Assembly (NCBI RefSeq): GCF_029338375.1
Contig: NZ_CP119804.1
Coordinates: 1,488,001 to 1,552,000 of the forward strand
From: Halorussus lipolyticus
GTDB taxonomy: Archaea > Halobacteriota > Halobacteria > Halobacteriales > Haladaptataceae
DNA length: 64,000 nt
Direction of reading: 5' to 3'
In this document: positions 8,690 to 17,857 of the stretch, piece after piece
How the letters are laid out: the number at the start of each line of letters is the position of its first letter
Numbering within the stretch: position 1 is the stretch's first letter
Program-made: the position numbers and the translations under genes
Notes under the pieces: generated by a model
What the model saw: the letters and a program-made list of their open reading frames with translations, nothing else
Databases searched by the model: none
Told to the model about the DNA's origin: nothing

Positions 8690-10171
8690 ATGACCGACTG
8701 GACCGAGAAATATCGGCCCTCCTCTCTCTCCGAGATTCGCGGGAACAACAAGGCCCGCGACCAGTTGAAGGAGTGGGCCCAGACGTGGGAGAACCACCGG
8801 GACGCCGCGATTTTGCACGGCAGTCCGGGCGTGGGCAAGACCTCCGCGGCCCACGCGCTGGCCAACGACATGGGGTGGCCGACTATCGAGTTGAACGCCA
8901 GCGACACTCGGACCGCGGACGTGGTGGACAAAGTTGCGGGCGAGGCCGCCAAGAGCGGGACGCTGACCCAGACCGCGCAGGGCGAAATCGGTCGCCGACT
9001 CGTCATCATGGACGAGGCCGACAACCTCCACGGCAACGTCGATAGAGGAGGAACCAAGGCCATCACCGAGGTCGTCAAGGAGTCGGGTCAACCGATGCTC
9101 CTCATCGCCAACGAGTTCTACGACATGTCGAACACCCTGCGGAACAACTGCGAGACCATCGAGTTCCGCGACGTGCAGGCCCGGTCTATCGTGCCTGCGC
9201 TCCGCCACATCTGCAAACAGGAGAACATCGACTACGAGAAAGACGCCCTCCGGGCTATCGCCGACAAGAACGACGGGGACCTCCGGTCGGCGGTCAACGA
9301 CTTGCAGGCTATCGCCGAGACCAACGAGCGACTCACGAAGGAGGACGTCGAGGTCACGGGCGAGCGCGACCGGACCAGCGGCATCTTCGACTTCCTCGAC
9401 GTGCTGTTCAAAGAGGCCGACGCCCAGAGCGCGATACAGCAGTCCTACGACGTGGACGAGACCCCCGACGACATGCTCAACTGGGTCGAGGACAACGTGC
9501 CCAAGGATTACGAGGGCGAGGAGTTAGCGACCGCCTACGACTTCCTCTCGAACGCCGACAAGTGGCTCGGCCGGGTCCGGGCCTCCCAAGACTACTCGCT
9601 GTGGCGGTACGCTGGCGACAACATCGCGGGCGGAGTTGCGGCCGCTCGGCAGGGCGACAAGGGCGACTGGACCCGGTATGGCCCGCCGAGTTACTGGCGA
9701 AAGCTCGGGAGTTCGAAGGCCAACCGGAACAAGCGCGACTACGTGGCCCGCAAAATCGCCGAGGCCGACGGCGTGAGCATGTCCACCGCCCGGCGGGAGA
9801 TGCTTCCCTTCCTCTCAGCGATGACCCACCACTGCAAGAACCGCGAGTTGACGATAGCGATGACGGCGAAGTACGAGTTGGAGGCCGAACACGTCTCGTT
9901 CGTCACCGGGTCCGGCAAGACCACGAACAAGGTCCAGAACATCGTCGAGGAGGCAGAGGAACTCCGGGAGGAGGAGGCCGTGGAGCATTCCGGGGGCGCG
10001 TTCGAGGGGAGTCACGGGAGCCGAGCCACCGGGGCCGAAGCCGATTCGGACAGCGACTCGGCGGCCGGTTCGGAGGCCGAGGGGGCGTCCGAGGACGACT
10101 CGGAGGCCGACGCCAGCGAGGACGACACCGACGACAATCAGGCCGGACTGACCGACTTCGGGTCGGACTGA
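8690..10171 (+). CDS. rfcL: Replication factor C large subunit
   Basis: A 493-residue clamp-loader large subunit, which with RfcS loads the PCNA sliding clamp onto primed DNA using ATP. Walker A is GSPGVGKT at residues 44-51 and the Walker B DEAD box is at 108-111. The sensor region (NTLRNNCETIEFRDV) and the C-terminal collar domain follow. Residues ~420-480 are a long acidic Glu/Asp/Ser/Ala linker. The protein ends in a PCNA-interacting peptide, QAGLTDF at 484-490, three residues before the stop. The length is normal for haloarchaeal RfcL. Confidence 0.97.
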   Translation: MTDWTEKYRPSSLSEIRGNNKARDQLKEWAQTWENHRDAAILHGSPGVGKTSAAHALANDMGWPTIELNASDTRTADVVDKVAGEAAKSGTLTQTAQGEIGRRLVIMDEADNLHGNVDRGGTKAITEVVKESGQPMLLIANEFYDMSNTLRNNCETIEFRDVQARSIVPALRHICKQENIDYEKDALRAIADKNDGDLRSAVNDLQAIAETNERLTKEDVEVTGERDRTSGIFDFLDVLFKEADAQSAIQQSYDVDETPDDMLNWVEDNVPKDYEGEELATAYDFLSNADKWLGRVRASQDYSLWRYAGDNIAGGVAAARQGDKGDWTRYGPPSYWRKLGSSKANRNKRDYVARKIAEADGVSMSTARREMLPFLSAMTHHCKNRELTIAMTAKYELEAEHVSFVTGSGKTTNKVQNIVEEAEELREEEAVEHSGGAFEGSHGSRATGAEADSDSDSAAGSEAEGASEDDSEADASEDDTDDNQAGLTDFGSD

Positions 10172-10216
10172 CTTCTGAGTCGCCTGCGGGTCGGAGGAGT
10201 CGGGGGCAGTCGGGGG

Positions 10217-10525
10217 CTACCGGGCGGGCCAGACGAGGATTTCGCCGTCCTCGCGGACCGTCACGTCGTGGCCCTCGTACTGGAACGTAATGGACGTCTC
10301 CGTCTCGCGGTCGCGCATCGACGCGACGAACTCGTGGAGCGCGTCAGGGTCCATGTACTCGTAGAGGGGCGCGAGTTCAGTCACCGAGACCCCGGTCGCC
10401 CGAGAGATGGCGCACGTGACCGCCGAGTCGAGCGTCTCGGTGCCCTCCCAGTCGGCCTGCACGCGCAGGGGTGTCTCGCTCTCGTACTCCACCGCGTCAA
10501 CCGTGTGCGTTTCCGTCTTCGACAT
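10217..10525 (-). CDS. HalOD1 output domain protein
   Basis: This 102-residue protein is essentially one HalOD1 domain, the small haloarchaeal output module of predicted signalling proteins. Recognisable blocks are TLDSAVTCAISRATGVSVTE, LAPLYEYMDPDAL and the C-terminal VTVREDGEILV. Stand-alone HalOD1 proteins are common in haloarchaea and have no defined biochemical activity. I chose the ATG at 10525 because the upstream extension is poor in haloarchaeal codon bias. It converges with rfcL and is divergent from the membrane HTH gene at 10768. Confidence 0.85.
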   Translation of the reverse strand: MSKTETHTVDAVEYESETPLRVQADWEGTETLDSAVTCAISRATGVSVTELAPLYEYMDPDALHEFVASMRDRETETSITFQYEGHDVTVREDGEILVWPAR

Positions 10526-10619
10526 GATGTCTCGCCAATTCACGGCAAGACGGACAGGTGCTTGAACCCCTGAAACGCTGAAAGCCGATTGGAAATTCTG
10601 AGCGCGGGTTGGCGTCGAA

Positions 10620-10633
10620 TTAATCCGGATTAA
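10620..10633. promoter_or_regulatory. 14-bp perfect palindrome between divergent genes
   Basis: TTAATCCGGATTAA is perfectly self-complementary. It lies 95 nt upstream of the HalOD1 gene and 135 nt upstream of the membrane HTH gene. It could be an operator for a dimeric regulator; this is inferred from symmetry and position only. Confidence 0.4.
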
Positions 10634-10767
10634 ACCTGCCAACTCCTTCCTAATCGGGGTAACGACCGAATACGCCCGAGAAACGTCTCGTGGAATCCCG
10701 TCTGAGCGGGTAAGACGACCCAAAATGACGCAATCTCTTTTTTGCTGGGGGCCGGAGATACAGTCGA

Positions 10768-11835
10768 ATGGGGGCGCGACAGTTCGCGTTGTTCGCCGCG
10801 GCGCTCTGTCTCGTGGCCGCGGTCGGTACGCCTATTGGCGGAGCGGTCTCAGAGAGACCGATTGAGGGAGCGGTCTCAGCGAGTCCGATGGACTCGCCGA
10901 CGACGCCAGCGACCGCCCGGTCCCAGATGCAACAGGTCACGCCCGACACGGTGGTCCTCGACGTACAGGTGTACGAAAACGGGACCGCCACGTGGGAAGT
11001 GGTCTACCGGACGCGACTCGACGACCCCGAGACGACCGCGGCCTTCCGAGGCTACAAGGCCGACATCGAGAACAACTCCGAACGCTACAGCCAGCAGTTC
11101 GTCGGCCGGATGAACAGTACCATCCGGAGCGCCGAGGAGTCCACGGACCGTGAGATGTCCGGTACCAACTACTCGGTCCGGGCCGAGATTCGGGAGTTCC
11201 CCCAGCGATACGGGCTGGTGGTCTACTCGTTCAAGTGGCGCGGGTTCGCCGACGTGTCGGGCGACCGAATCCGGGTCGGCGACTCGCTGTCGGGGCTGAT
11301 TCTCAACGAGAAGACCCGCCTGCTGGTGAAGTGGCCCGAAGGCTACGAGGCCACCACCGTCGAACCCGAACCCGAAACGGGCTACGAGAAGCGCGACCAA
11401 GCGGTGGTCTGGAACGGTCCCATCGAGTTCGCCAGCAACGAACCGCGAGTCGTCGTCTCGACGCCCGGCACCGGGTGGTTCGACCTCCCCGAGAACCTAC
11501 CGTGGGGACTGTTCGCGCTCGTCGCGGGTGGTCTCGGGGTCCTCGTCGCGCTCGGGGGCGGCGGGTGGTGGCTCTACCGGTCGCGCGACGAGGAGACCGA
11601 CGACGCCGACGCCGAACCGCCCGAGGACCTCCTGAGCAACGAGGAGCGCGTTTTGCGACTCCTCGAACGTCGGGGCGGTCGAGTCAAGCAGAAAGCGGTG
11701 GTGGACGAACTCGGGTGGACCGAGGCCAAGACGAGCCAAGTCGTCGGGAGCCTGCGCGAGCAGGGCAAAATAGAGAGTTTTCGGTTGGGTAGGGAGAACG
11801 TACTCGCGCTGGCCCAAGAACAACGGGAATCCTAA
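10768..11835 (+). CDS. Membrane-anchored winged-helix regulator (COG2512-like)
   Basis: A 355-residue protein. It has an N-terminal signal peptide (hydrophobic residues 5-25), an extracellular beta-rich domain of about 210 residues (DTVVLDVQVYENGTATWEVVYRTRL...), one transmembrane helix at about 245-268 (WGLFALVAGGLGVLVALGG) and a cytoplasmic winged helix at about 292-350 (EERVLRLLERRGGRVKQKAVVDELGWTEAKTSQVVGSL). This layout is that of predicted membrane-associated transcriptional regulators (COG2512). It suggests that an extracellular signal is passed directly to DNA. A T-rich element about 28 nt upstream may be the TATA box. The secreted protein gene 112 nt downstream on the same strand is its likely partner. 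Confidence 0.88.
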   Translation: MGARQFALFAAALCLVAAVGTPIGGAVSERPIEGAVSASPMDSPTTPATARSQMQQVTPDTVVLDVQVYENGTATWEVVYRTRLDDPETTAAFRGYKADIENNSERYSQQFVGRMNSTIRSAEESTDREMSGTNYSVRAEIREFPQRYGLVVYSFKWRGFADVSGDRIRVGDSLSGLILNEKTRLLVKWPEGYEATTVEPEPETGYEKRDQAVVWNGPIEFASNEPRVVVSTPGTGWFDLPENLPWGLFALVAGGLGVLVALGGGGWWLYRSRDEETDDADAEPPEDLLSNEERVLRLLERRGGRVKQKAVVDELGWTEAKTSQVVGSLREQGKIESFRLGRENVLALAQEQRES

Positions 11836-11912
11836 CTCGGACGGCAGGCGTGGCGGACCGATAGGCCGCCCGAATCAGTCTTAATTCGGCTAAATCCGAG
11901 TTCAGTAACGGC

Positions 11913-11921
11913 GGCTTATTG
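11913..11921 (+). promoter_or_regulatory. TATA-like box of secreted Gln/Asn-rich protein gene
   Basis: GGCTTATTG lies about 28-34 nt before the ATG at 11948, and an AT-rich segment (TTAATTCGGCTAAA) precedes it. The gene therefore probably has its own promoter, separate from the upstream HTH gene. Confidence 0.5.
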
Positions 11922-11947
11922 GCCGTGGACGGCGTGGAAACGGACGA

Positions 11948-12832
11948 ATGAGACCGACGTTCGTCTTGCTCCTCGCGGTGGTCGCGCTCGTCGGAGCGAC
12001 CGGGGCAGTCGCGGCCGATGGGGGAGACCAGACAGGGGTACAGAACGGGACAGTCGCCGAACAGCAGGCAGGTGGGCAGAATCAGACGGCCGGTGGGCAA
12101 CAAGCGGGCGGGCAGAACGAGACGACCGGCGAACAGCAGGCGGGCTGGCAAAACCAGACGACCGGTGAAAACCGAACCGACGGGCCGAATCGGTCGGCAC
12201 CGCAAGCCAAGTCGAGTAGCGAGTTGGGACTACAGGACCAGTCGAGTCAGAGTCCGCCGCCGTGGCCGGACGAGGACGACACGACCGGGAACGACTCGAA
12301 CGCGACCACGACCGGCGTCTCGCCGGGTCAGCAACTCGCCGGTGCGGTCGGTGCGCAGGGGGCCTCGCTTCAGGGCGACCTCTGGAACCGCACGCTCGCC
12401 GGGCGGTTGAGAAACGCGACGACGCCCGGCGAGCGCGCAGAGGTCCTGAGAAACGAAGTCAAGTTACTCGAATCGAACCTCGCCGCGCTCCAGTCGGTGC
12501 GGGGGAACCTCACCGAGGAGTGGGCCGACGGCGAGATTTCCGAGGGTCAGTACCGGGCCTCGCTCTCGGAGTTCGTGGTCCGGGCGCGGACCGTCGAACT
12601 GCGGGCCAACCAAACCGCCAGAGTGGCCGAGGAGCTATCGGTGCGAACCCGCGAGACCCACGACGTCAACGTGAGTTACATCCGCAGTCTGGGCGAGGAG
12701 GCCCACGCGCTCTACCAGTTCGAGGACGAAATCGGACAGGAAGTGGCGAACGAGACGCTGGCGAATCAGAGCATGGCGGAACTGCCGATGGGCGATTCGG
12801 AGGACGAGGACAAGCGTTCCGACGAGCGTTAG
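11948..12832 (+). CDS. Secreted protein with Gln/Asn/Thr-rich repeats (DUF7096-like)
   Basis: A 294-residue exported protein. It has a Sec-type signal peptide (residues 1-22). Residues ~32-85 are imperfect repeats of the type QQAGGQNQT/ETTGE, carrying many N-x-T/S sequons suited to N-glycosylation. Next comes a proline/acidic spacer, and residues ~125-270 are a mostly helical domain (LRNEVKLLESNLAALQSVRGNLTEE, ARTVELRANQTARVAEEL) that could form coiled coils. It resembles haloarchaeal DUF7096 proteins encoded beside COG2512 membrane regulators. There is no anchor at the C-terminus, so it is probably released or bound to a partner. Confidence 0.8.
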   Translation: MRPTFVLLLAVVALVGATGAVAADGGDQTGVQNGTVAEQQAGGQNQTAGGQQAGGQNETTGEQQAGWQNQTTGENRTDGPNRSAPQAKSSSELGLQDQSSQSPPPWPDEDDTTGNDSNATTTGVSPGQQLAGAVGAQGASLQGDLWNRTLAGRLRNATTPGERAEVLRNEVKLLESNLAALQSVRGNLTEEWADGEISEGQYRASLSEFVVRARTVELRANQTARVAEELSVRTRETHDVNVSYIRSLGEEAHALYQFEDEIGQEVANETLANQSMAELPMGDSEDEDKRSDER

Positions 12833-12968
12833 GGAATTGTGTAGTTGTTTTAGAACCATACTTGTATTGTCTTAATGATTGTTCTGGTGTCTTCTCCGGG
12901 TTAGTTCGTTTCGAGGTGAGTACGACCGCGAACCGCGGAATCGCCGTGATGAACACTTCTTGAAGCCC

Positions 12969-13052
12969 CCGCCCGCTCGCGGTCGCTGGCCGGCATATCC
13001 GACGGACGTAGTTGCGACGGATAGGGGCCGACCAGCGACCGCGACCGGGCGG
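12969..13052. repeat. Long inverted repeat, 21-nt arms
   Basis: The arms 12969-12989 and 13032-13052 are complementary at 20 of 21 positions (core GCGGTCGCTGG/CCAGCGACCGC). The 42-nt loop holds a nested TATCCG/CGGATA pair. On either strand it would fold into one long stem-loop. It may be a structured RNA, a transcription barrier between convergent genes or a small non-autonomous mobile relic. Confidence 0.7.
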
Positions 13053-13171
13053 CCCCTTCGTCCCACCCGGAGGTTTGTTCGGTCGGGCATTCGCTGGTAG
13101 TTGCTTCGCCGGGCGGCTCCGGTGGGTGGTTCACCGAGCACATCCCCGTGGAAAGTTCCACCGAGCGCGCT

Positions 13172-13230
13172 CGGCGTCGGCCGGTCTGCCGACGCCGGGC
13201 AAAAAGGAGAAACCGGGGAAAACCGAATTT
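13172..13230 (-). terminator. Hairpin and T-rich terminator after nhaC gene
   Basis: Just past the minus-strand stop (13238) the transcript reads through T-rich runs (GGTTTTCCCCGGTTTCTCC then TTTTT). It then enters a perfect 10-bp hairpin, CGGCGTCGGC/GCCGACGCCG, with a 6-nt loop (13172-13197). T tracts alone can terminate archaeal transcription, and the hairpin may add to this. Confidence 0.55.
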
Positions 13231-13237
13231 GAGGTCC

Positions 13238-14923
13238 TCAGTACGGGATGACCTCGAAGCCCTGCGGAAGCACGAACCCGAGAATCAGGAACAGCAGTCC
13301 CGCGATGGTCGCGGTGATGGCCGCGTAGGGAATCTGGGTCCGGACGTGGACGAGGTGGTCGCTCCCCGAGGTCGAGGACGCCAGCACCGTCGTGTCCGAA
13401 ATCGGCGACGAGTGGTCACCGAAGATGCCGCCGCTGAACACCGCGCCCAGCACGAGGGGCAGGTTCGCGCCGGTGGTGAACGCTACCGGGATGGCGATGG
13501 GGAACATGATGCCGTAGGTGGACCACGAACTCCCGTCGGCGAAACTGATGCCGGCGGTGGCGAAGAACACGAGGAGCGGGATGATGCCCGCGGGAACGCC
13601 TTGGAACCAGTCGGTGACGAAGTTCGAGATGCCGAGTACCGTCACGCTGTTCTGAATCGACGAGGCCAGCGTCAGGATGAGCGCCGCGAGGAAGATGCCC
13701 TTGAACCCGCGGACCAGCGCGTCGGTGGCGTCGTCGTTGCTCGGGATGTCGCCCCGGAGGCGGTAGAGGACGAACGCGACCACGAGCGCCGCGGTGGCCG
13801 CCAGTCCCAACCGAACCCCGCCGATGTTGAAGGCCCACTCGCCGGTCGGCGGCACCATCAGTTTGTATCCGCCGAGTGCGAACAGCAGGTTCTCGGGCTT
13901 GCCGGGCACGTGGACCACGGGACTCCCGCGCCAGAACATCGCGCCGAGACCGACCGCAATCATCGTCGCCACCGGAATGGCGAAGTTCCGCCAGTCGGGC
14001 GTTGCAGTGTCGGCCATCTCGTACTCGTCCATCTCCTCGGAAATCATGGGGTCTTGGTCGGGGCCGACGACCCCGCCGCCGTTCCGAGCGCGCTCCTCCT
14101 CTCGACCCATCCCGAAGATGTTGGGGAAGACCTGCCACGCGACCAGTCCCGCGATGACCAGCGCGACCCACGAGTAGAACCCGAAAAAGAGGCTGTTGAA
14201 GAACAGCGGCCAGATTTCGGCGGTGACGGCGCTCGCGCTCTCGCCGGTCCCGCTGACGAACCCGCCCATGCCCTCGGGCAGGACGCCCTGCTTCTGGGCC
14301 TCGGTGAGGCCGCCGCCGATGAACCCGATGAGCGCCGCGCCCCACGTCGAGTAGAACGCGAGGCGGGCGGCGGGACTCCCCGCCGAATCGACGTAGTAGG
14401 CCAACTTGGCCCGCGAGACGTTGTACTTGTCCGTCAGCGGGCGCATCATCGACCCGACCACCAGACAGTTGAAATAGTCGTCGATGTGGACCGCGATTCC
14501 TGCGATGTAGGCCGCCTTCTCGGCGTCTGCCGGGGAATCGGCCCAATCGGCCAGCGCCTCGAGCACGCCCTGAATCGCCCCGGCGCGAATCATGAGTCCT
14601 ATCATCCCGCCGATTGCGAAGATAGCCAACAGGACGTTCTCGACGTACCACGCGCTACTGAACAGCGGCGCGGTCGCCACCAGCGTCGGAATCACTTTGA
14701 GACCGAACAGCGCCCCGAGTGCGTTGCCCGCCGGAGTTCCCACGAGGTCCGGCGGCACCCCAACCGCGTCCGCTCCCGGCCTCAGCGCGCCGTAAACCGG
14801 CCCGGCACTCGCTACTCCGACGAACAGTCCGATGAGCGCGTCTCGCGTCGTCCACGCCAAGGTAATCGCCAAGATTGCGGGGACGAGCGACCAGACGCCA
14901 GCGTCGATACTTTCTAGAGCCAT
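13238..14923 (-). CDS. nhaC: NhaC family Na+/H+ antiporter
   Basis: A 561-residue integral membrane protein with about a dozen hydrophobic segments. It resembles the NhaC family of sodium/proton antiporters: an N-terminal WSLVPAILAITLAWTTRDALIGL segment, the acidic-pair motif AVHIDDYFNCLVVGSMMRP and the conserved block FADGSSWSTYGIMFP followed by FGDHSSPISDTTVLASS. Antiporters of this type export Na+ and are important in haloarchaea. A soluble, acidic loop lies at about residues 280-320. It is transcribed alone toward a strong terminator-like region. The exact ion selectivity is not proven. Confidence 0.92.
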   Translation of the reverse strand: MALESIDAGVWSLVPAILAITLAWTTRDALIGLFVGVASAGPVYGALRPGADAVGVPPDLVGTPAGNALGALFGLKVIPTLVATAPLFSSAWYVENVLLAIFAIGGMIGLMIRAGAIQGVLEALADWADSPADAEKAAYIAGIAVHIDDYFNCLVVGSMMRPLTDKYNVSRAKLAYYVDSAGSPAARLAFYSTWGAALIGFIGGGLTEAQKQGVLPEGMGGFVSGTGESASAVTAEIWPLFFNSLFFGFYSWVALVIAGLVAWQVFPNIFGMGREEERARNGGGVVGPDQDPMISEEMDEYEMADTATPDWRNFAIPVATMIAVGLGAMFWRGSPVVHVPGKPENLLFALGGYKLMVPPTGEWAFNIGGVRLGLAATAALVVAFVLYRLRGDIPSNDDATDALVRGFKGIFLAALILTLASSIQNSVTVLGISNFVTDWFQGVPAGIIPLLVFFATAGISFADGSSWSTYGIMFPIAIPVAFTTGANLPLVLGAVFSGGIFGDHSSPISDTTVLASSTSGSDHLVHVRTQIPYAAITATIAGLLFLILGFVLPQGFEVIPY

Positions 14924-15020
14924 CTACCGCCCTCATGGTAGTCGGTGACACAAAGGGGTTTCGACTGAAAGAAACTCTCTCGGGCGCGAATTTCAGAAAA
15001 TCCGACGGTTTTAAGCAGTC

Positions 15021-15878
15021 CTACAGCACGCGCTGGAGGAACTGCTTGGCCCGGTCAGTACTCGGGTGGTCGAAGAACTCCTCTGGCGGGCCGGACTCCA
15101 CGATGCGACCCTCCGACATCAGCACCACCCGGTCGCCAACCTCGCGGGCGAATCCCATCTCGTGGGTCACGACCAGCATCGTCATGCCCTCCTCGGCCAG
15201 TCCGCGCATGACGCCAAGCACCTCGCCGACTAACTCGGGGTCGAGGGCGCTGGTCACCTCGTCGAACAGCATCACCTCGGGGTCCATCGCCAGCGCCCGA
15301 GCGATGGCGACGCGCTGTTTCTGCCCGCCCGAGAGTTCCGCGGGGTAGGAGTTCATCTGGTCGCCGAGACCGACCTCCGAAAGCAGGTCCTCGCCCTTCT
15401 GGCGGGCCTCGGCCTTCGAGAGGCCCCGGACCCGGACCGGCGCGAGCGTGACGTTCTCCAGCGCCGTCTTGTGCGGAAAGAGGTTGAAGTGCTGGAACAC
15501 CATCCCGACCTTCTGGCGCAGGCGATTCACGTCCACGCCGGGCGCGGTGATGGCCTCGCCGCCGATTCGGACCTCGCCGTCCTGAATCTCCTCCAGTCGG
15601 TTCACGCACCGCAGGAGCGTGGATTTCCCGCTTCCGCTCGGCCCGACGATGACGACGACCTCTTGGGCCTCGACCGCGAGGTCGATGTCCTTGAGGACGT
15701 GGGCGGTCCCGAAGAACTTATCCACGCCGTCGAACTCCACCATCGGTTGCCCGGCAGAGAGGTCGTCGGTCGTGACCACGGCCTCGTCGGTGGTCTGGTC
15801 GCTGGTGGTTTCGTTGCTGGTCGCCTCGTTGCCGGTAGTCTCGTCGGTCGCCACCGCGGAGTCGTCGGCGTCACTCAC
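15021..15878 (-). CDS. Polar amino acid ABC transporter ATP-binding protein
   Basis: A 285-residue ATPase of a polar amino-acid importer (GlnQ type). Walker A is GPSGSGKST at residues 79-87, the signature is [15 protein letters not shown] and Walker B is [14 protein letters not shown]. The first roughly 45 residues are an unusual Thr/Asp/Glu-rich, low-complexity extension that is not part of the fold. Its start overlaps the permease stop by 4 nt (ATGA), so the two are translationally coupled. It is the last gene of a three-gene minus-strand operon: binding protein, permease, ATPase. Confidence 0.95.
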   Translation of the reverse strand: MSDADDSAVATDETTGNEATSNETTSDQTTDEAVVTTDDLSAGQPMVEFDGVDKFFGTAHVLKDIDLAVEAQEVVVIVGPSGSGKSTLLRCVNRLEEIQDGEVRIGGEAITAPGVDVNRLRQKVGMVFQHFNLFPHKTALENVTLAPVRVRGLSKAEARQKGEDLLSEVGLGDQMNSYPAELSGGQKQRVAIARALAMDPEVMLFDEVTSALDPELVGEVLGVMRGLAEEGMTMLVVTHEMGFAREVGDRVVLMSEGRIVESGPPEEFFDHPSTDRAKQFLQRVL

Positions 15879-16813
15879 GCCGTCTCACCTCGGTCGAGGA
15901 GTCCGCCCGGTTCGTCGCCCTCGCCCGACTCCTCGTCGTCCTCGTCGCCGCCCGGCCCGGACCCCCACTCGGCCCGTTCTTCGAGGTACTGGACGAGACG
16001 CATCAGCGGGAGCGTGATGGCCAGATACGTGATGGCCACCAGCACAATCGGCGTCCACGCGTCGAACTGGTTCGAGTTGACTTCTCGGAAGACGGTGATG
16101 ATTTCGGGAAACGCGATGACGGTCAACAGCGACGTGTCCTTGACCAGAATCACTTGGTCGTTGCCGATGGCCGCCAGCGAGTTGCGCCACGCTTGGGGCA
16201 GGACGACCTCCCGCATCGAATCGACGTAGGACATGCCCAGCGACCGGGCGGCCTCCATCTGGCCGCCGGGCACCGCGTTGATGCCGCCCTTGACGGCCTC
16301 GCCGACGTAGGCCGCGTGGTTCAGCGTCAGGGCGACGATGGCCGTGAGGAAGGTCCAGTCCACGACGATAATCTCGGGGACGACGGTGTAGCCTTCGGAA
16401 ATCGGGAACTGGCCCGGCGGCCACAGCGACGGGATGCCCAGATAGATGATGAACAACTGGAACAGCAGGGGCGTCCCCCGGAAGAACTGGACGTAGGCCG
16501 TGGCGATGGCGTGTGTGACCGAGGTCCGGGAGACGCGCCCGAGACCGACGAACACCCCGGCGGTGACCGCGAGGACGCTGGAGACGACCACGACCGCCAC
16601 CACCCGGAGGAACGCCACGCCGAACCGGGGCGCGACCGAGACCAGCAGGTCGTAGTTCACGTACTCCAGCAGGACCAGCGCGATGAACCCGAGGATGACC
16701 GCGGTGAACGCCAGCGCCACCGCGAGACCGGTCCACTTGACGCGCTCGTCGGTCAGGAGGCTATCGTCGCCGGTCGGTTCGACGGCCTGCTCGTCGCTGT
16801 ACGTCTCCGCCAT
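15875..16813 (-). CDS. Polar amino acid ABC transporter permease (HisM/GlnP type)
   Basis: A 312-residue membrane subunit. It has five to six hydrophobic segments and the conserved His/Glu/Gln/Arg-opine permease region: the N-terminal family motif ([20 protein letters not shown]) and the EAA loop ([24 protein letters not shown]) that docks onto the ATPase. N-terminal (~25 residues) and C-terminal (~35 residues) acidic tails are haloarchaeal additions. It is preceded by the binding-protein gene (6-nt gap) and overlaps the ATPase gene by 4 nt. It probably works as a homodimer, because only one permease is encoded here. Confidence 0.94.
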   Translation of the reverse strand: MAETYSDEQAVEPTGDDSLLTDERVKWTGLAVALAFTAVILGFIALVLLEYVNYDLLVSVAPRFGVAFLRVVAVVVVSSVLAVTAGVFVGLGRVSRTSVTHAIATAYVQFFRGTPLLFQLFIIYLGIPSLWPPGQFPISEGYTVVPEIIVVDWTFLTAIVALTLNHAAYVGEAVKGGINAVPGGQMEAARSLGMSYVDSMREVVLPQAWRNSLAAIGNDQVILVKDTSLLTVIAFPEIITVFREVNSNQFDAWTPIVLVAITYLAITLPLMRLVQYLEERAEWGSGPGGDEDDEESGEGDEPGGLLDRGETA

Positions 16814-16819
16814 CCCGGA

Positions 16820-17767
16820 TTACCCGCCGTTGGTGGTCGTGTCGGTCGCGTTGCCCATCGTGTCAGTGCCGTTTCCGGTTGCTGTGCCGTTTCCGGTTGC
16901 GGTCCCGTTTGCGGTGGTCGTCCCGCCGGCCCCGGCCCGGTCGAGGATGCTCGGCGGCGGCGACCCGGTGAAGTACTCGGTGTAAATCTCGGCGTAGCGC
17001 CCGCTGGCGATGACCGCGTTGAGCGCCTCGTTGACCTGCTCGCGGAACTCGTCGTCGTCCTGCCGGAAGGCGATGCCGTAGCGCTCGACGGTCAGGGTGT
17101 AGTAGGGCGGCGCGCTCTCGAACTCCTCGGCGGCCTGCCCCTCGCCCTCCAGCATGACGATTGCGTCTCGGTCGTCGGCGTACTGGAGGTTGACCGCGTT
17201 GTCGTTGATAACCGCGACCGCCTGATTGTTCAGCAGGGCGTTGAACGCGCCCGGAATCTGGTCGTAACTGTCGATGTTCAACTCGCCCTCGAACTCGTCG
17301 CGCAACTGCTGGGCGGCGGCCTCGCCCGTGGTCCCCTTCTGGACCGCGACGGTCTGGCCTCTCAGGTCCTCGATGCTCTCGATACCGCTTCCCTCCAGAA
17401 TCGCCACGGTCTGGTAGGCGATGAAGTACGGGTCCGAGAAATCGACCTGCTCTGCGCGCTGGTCGTTGATGGTCATCGCCGACATGATGATGCGGAAGTT
17501 CCCGTTGTTCAAACTCGGGATGATGGTGTCGAACCCGGTCTGGACGAACTCGTATTCTCTGCCTAGCTCCTCGAAAATCGCCTCCGCGAGGTCCACGTCG
17601 AACCCCACCAGCGACCCATCTTCGGTCCGGTACTCGAAGGGCTTGTACGGGATGTCGGACCCGATTTGAATCACTTCTTCGTCCTGCGCTCCGGAGACGC
17701 CCCCCAGCGCCAGTCCGCCCACGATTCCTGCACTTCCCTTGACAAACGACCGCCTGTCGATGTCCAT
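16820..17767 (-). CDS. Polar amino acid ABC transporter substrate-binding protein
   Basis: A 315-residue solute-binding protein (SBP_bac_3 fold). It has a twin-arginine signal (MDIDRRSFVKGSAGIVGGLAL), as is usual for haloarchaeal exported proteins. The family motif IGSDIPYKPFEYRTEDGSLVGFDVDL follows. The C-terminus is a Thr/Asn/Gly repeat (GTATGNGTATGNG) resembling a linker. An upstream in-frame ATG (17785) is possible. I prefer 17767 because the RR motif then sits near the N-terminus and the TATA box (plus-strand CCATATAA, 17801-17808) predicts a start point near 17779. It is the first gene of the transporter operon and binds the amino-acid ligand outside the membrane. Confidence 0.92.
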   Translation of the reverse strand: MDIDRRSFVKGSAGIVGGLALGGVSGAQDEEVIQIGSDIPYKPFEYRTEDGSLVGFDVDLAEAIFEELGREYEFVQTGFDTIIPSLNNGNFRIIMSAMTINDQRAEQVDFSDPYFIAYQTVAILEGSGIESIEDLRGQTVAVQKGTTGEAAAQQLRDEFEGELNIDSYDQIPGAFNALLNNQAVAVINDNAVNLQYADDRDAIVMLEGEGQAAEEFESAPPYYTLTVERYGIAFRQDDDEFREQVNEALNAVIASGRYAEIYTEYFTGSPPPSILDRAGAGGTTTANGTATGNGTATGNGTDTMGNATDTTTNGG

Positions 17768-17857
17768 CTGTTTTCCCCCGAACATCACGTCTACCCGATA
17801 CCATATAATCGTTGGCTCGAAACGTCCAAATTCGGAGGAAAGAGCGGCTAAATTCGA

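Larger units (their letters stand above)
12833..13237. other. Intergenic region between convergent genes, hairpin-rich
   Basis: No credible gene is seen in these 405 nt. The left 100 nt is AT-rich and may terminate the plus-strand gene. The rest contains a long inverted repeat (12969-13052), a weaker one near 13112-13135 and a 10-bp hairpin (13172-13197). These are listed separately where strong. Confidence 0.6.
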
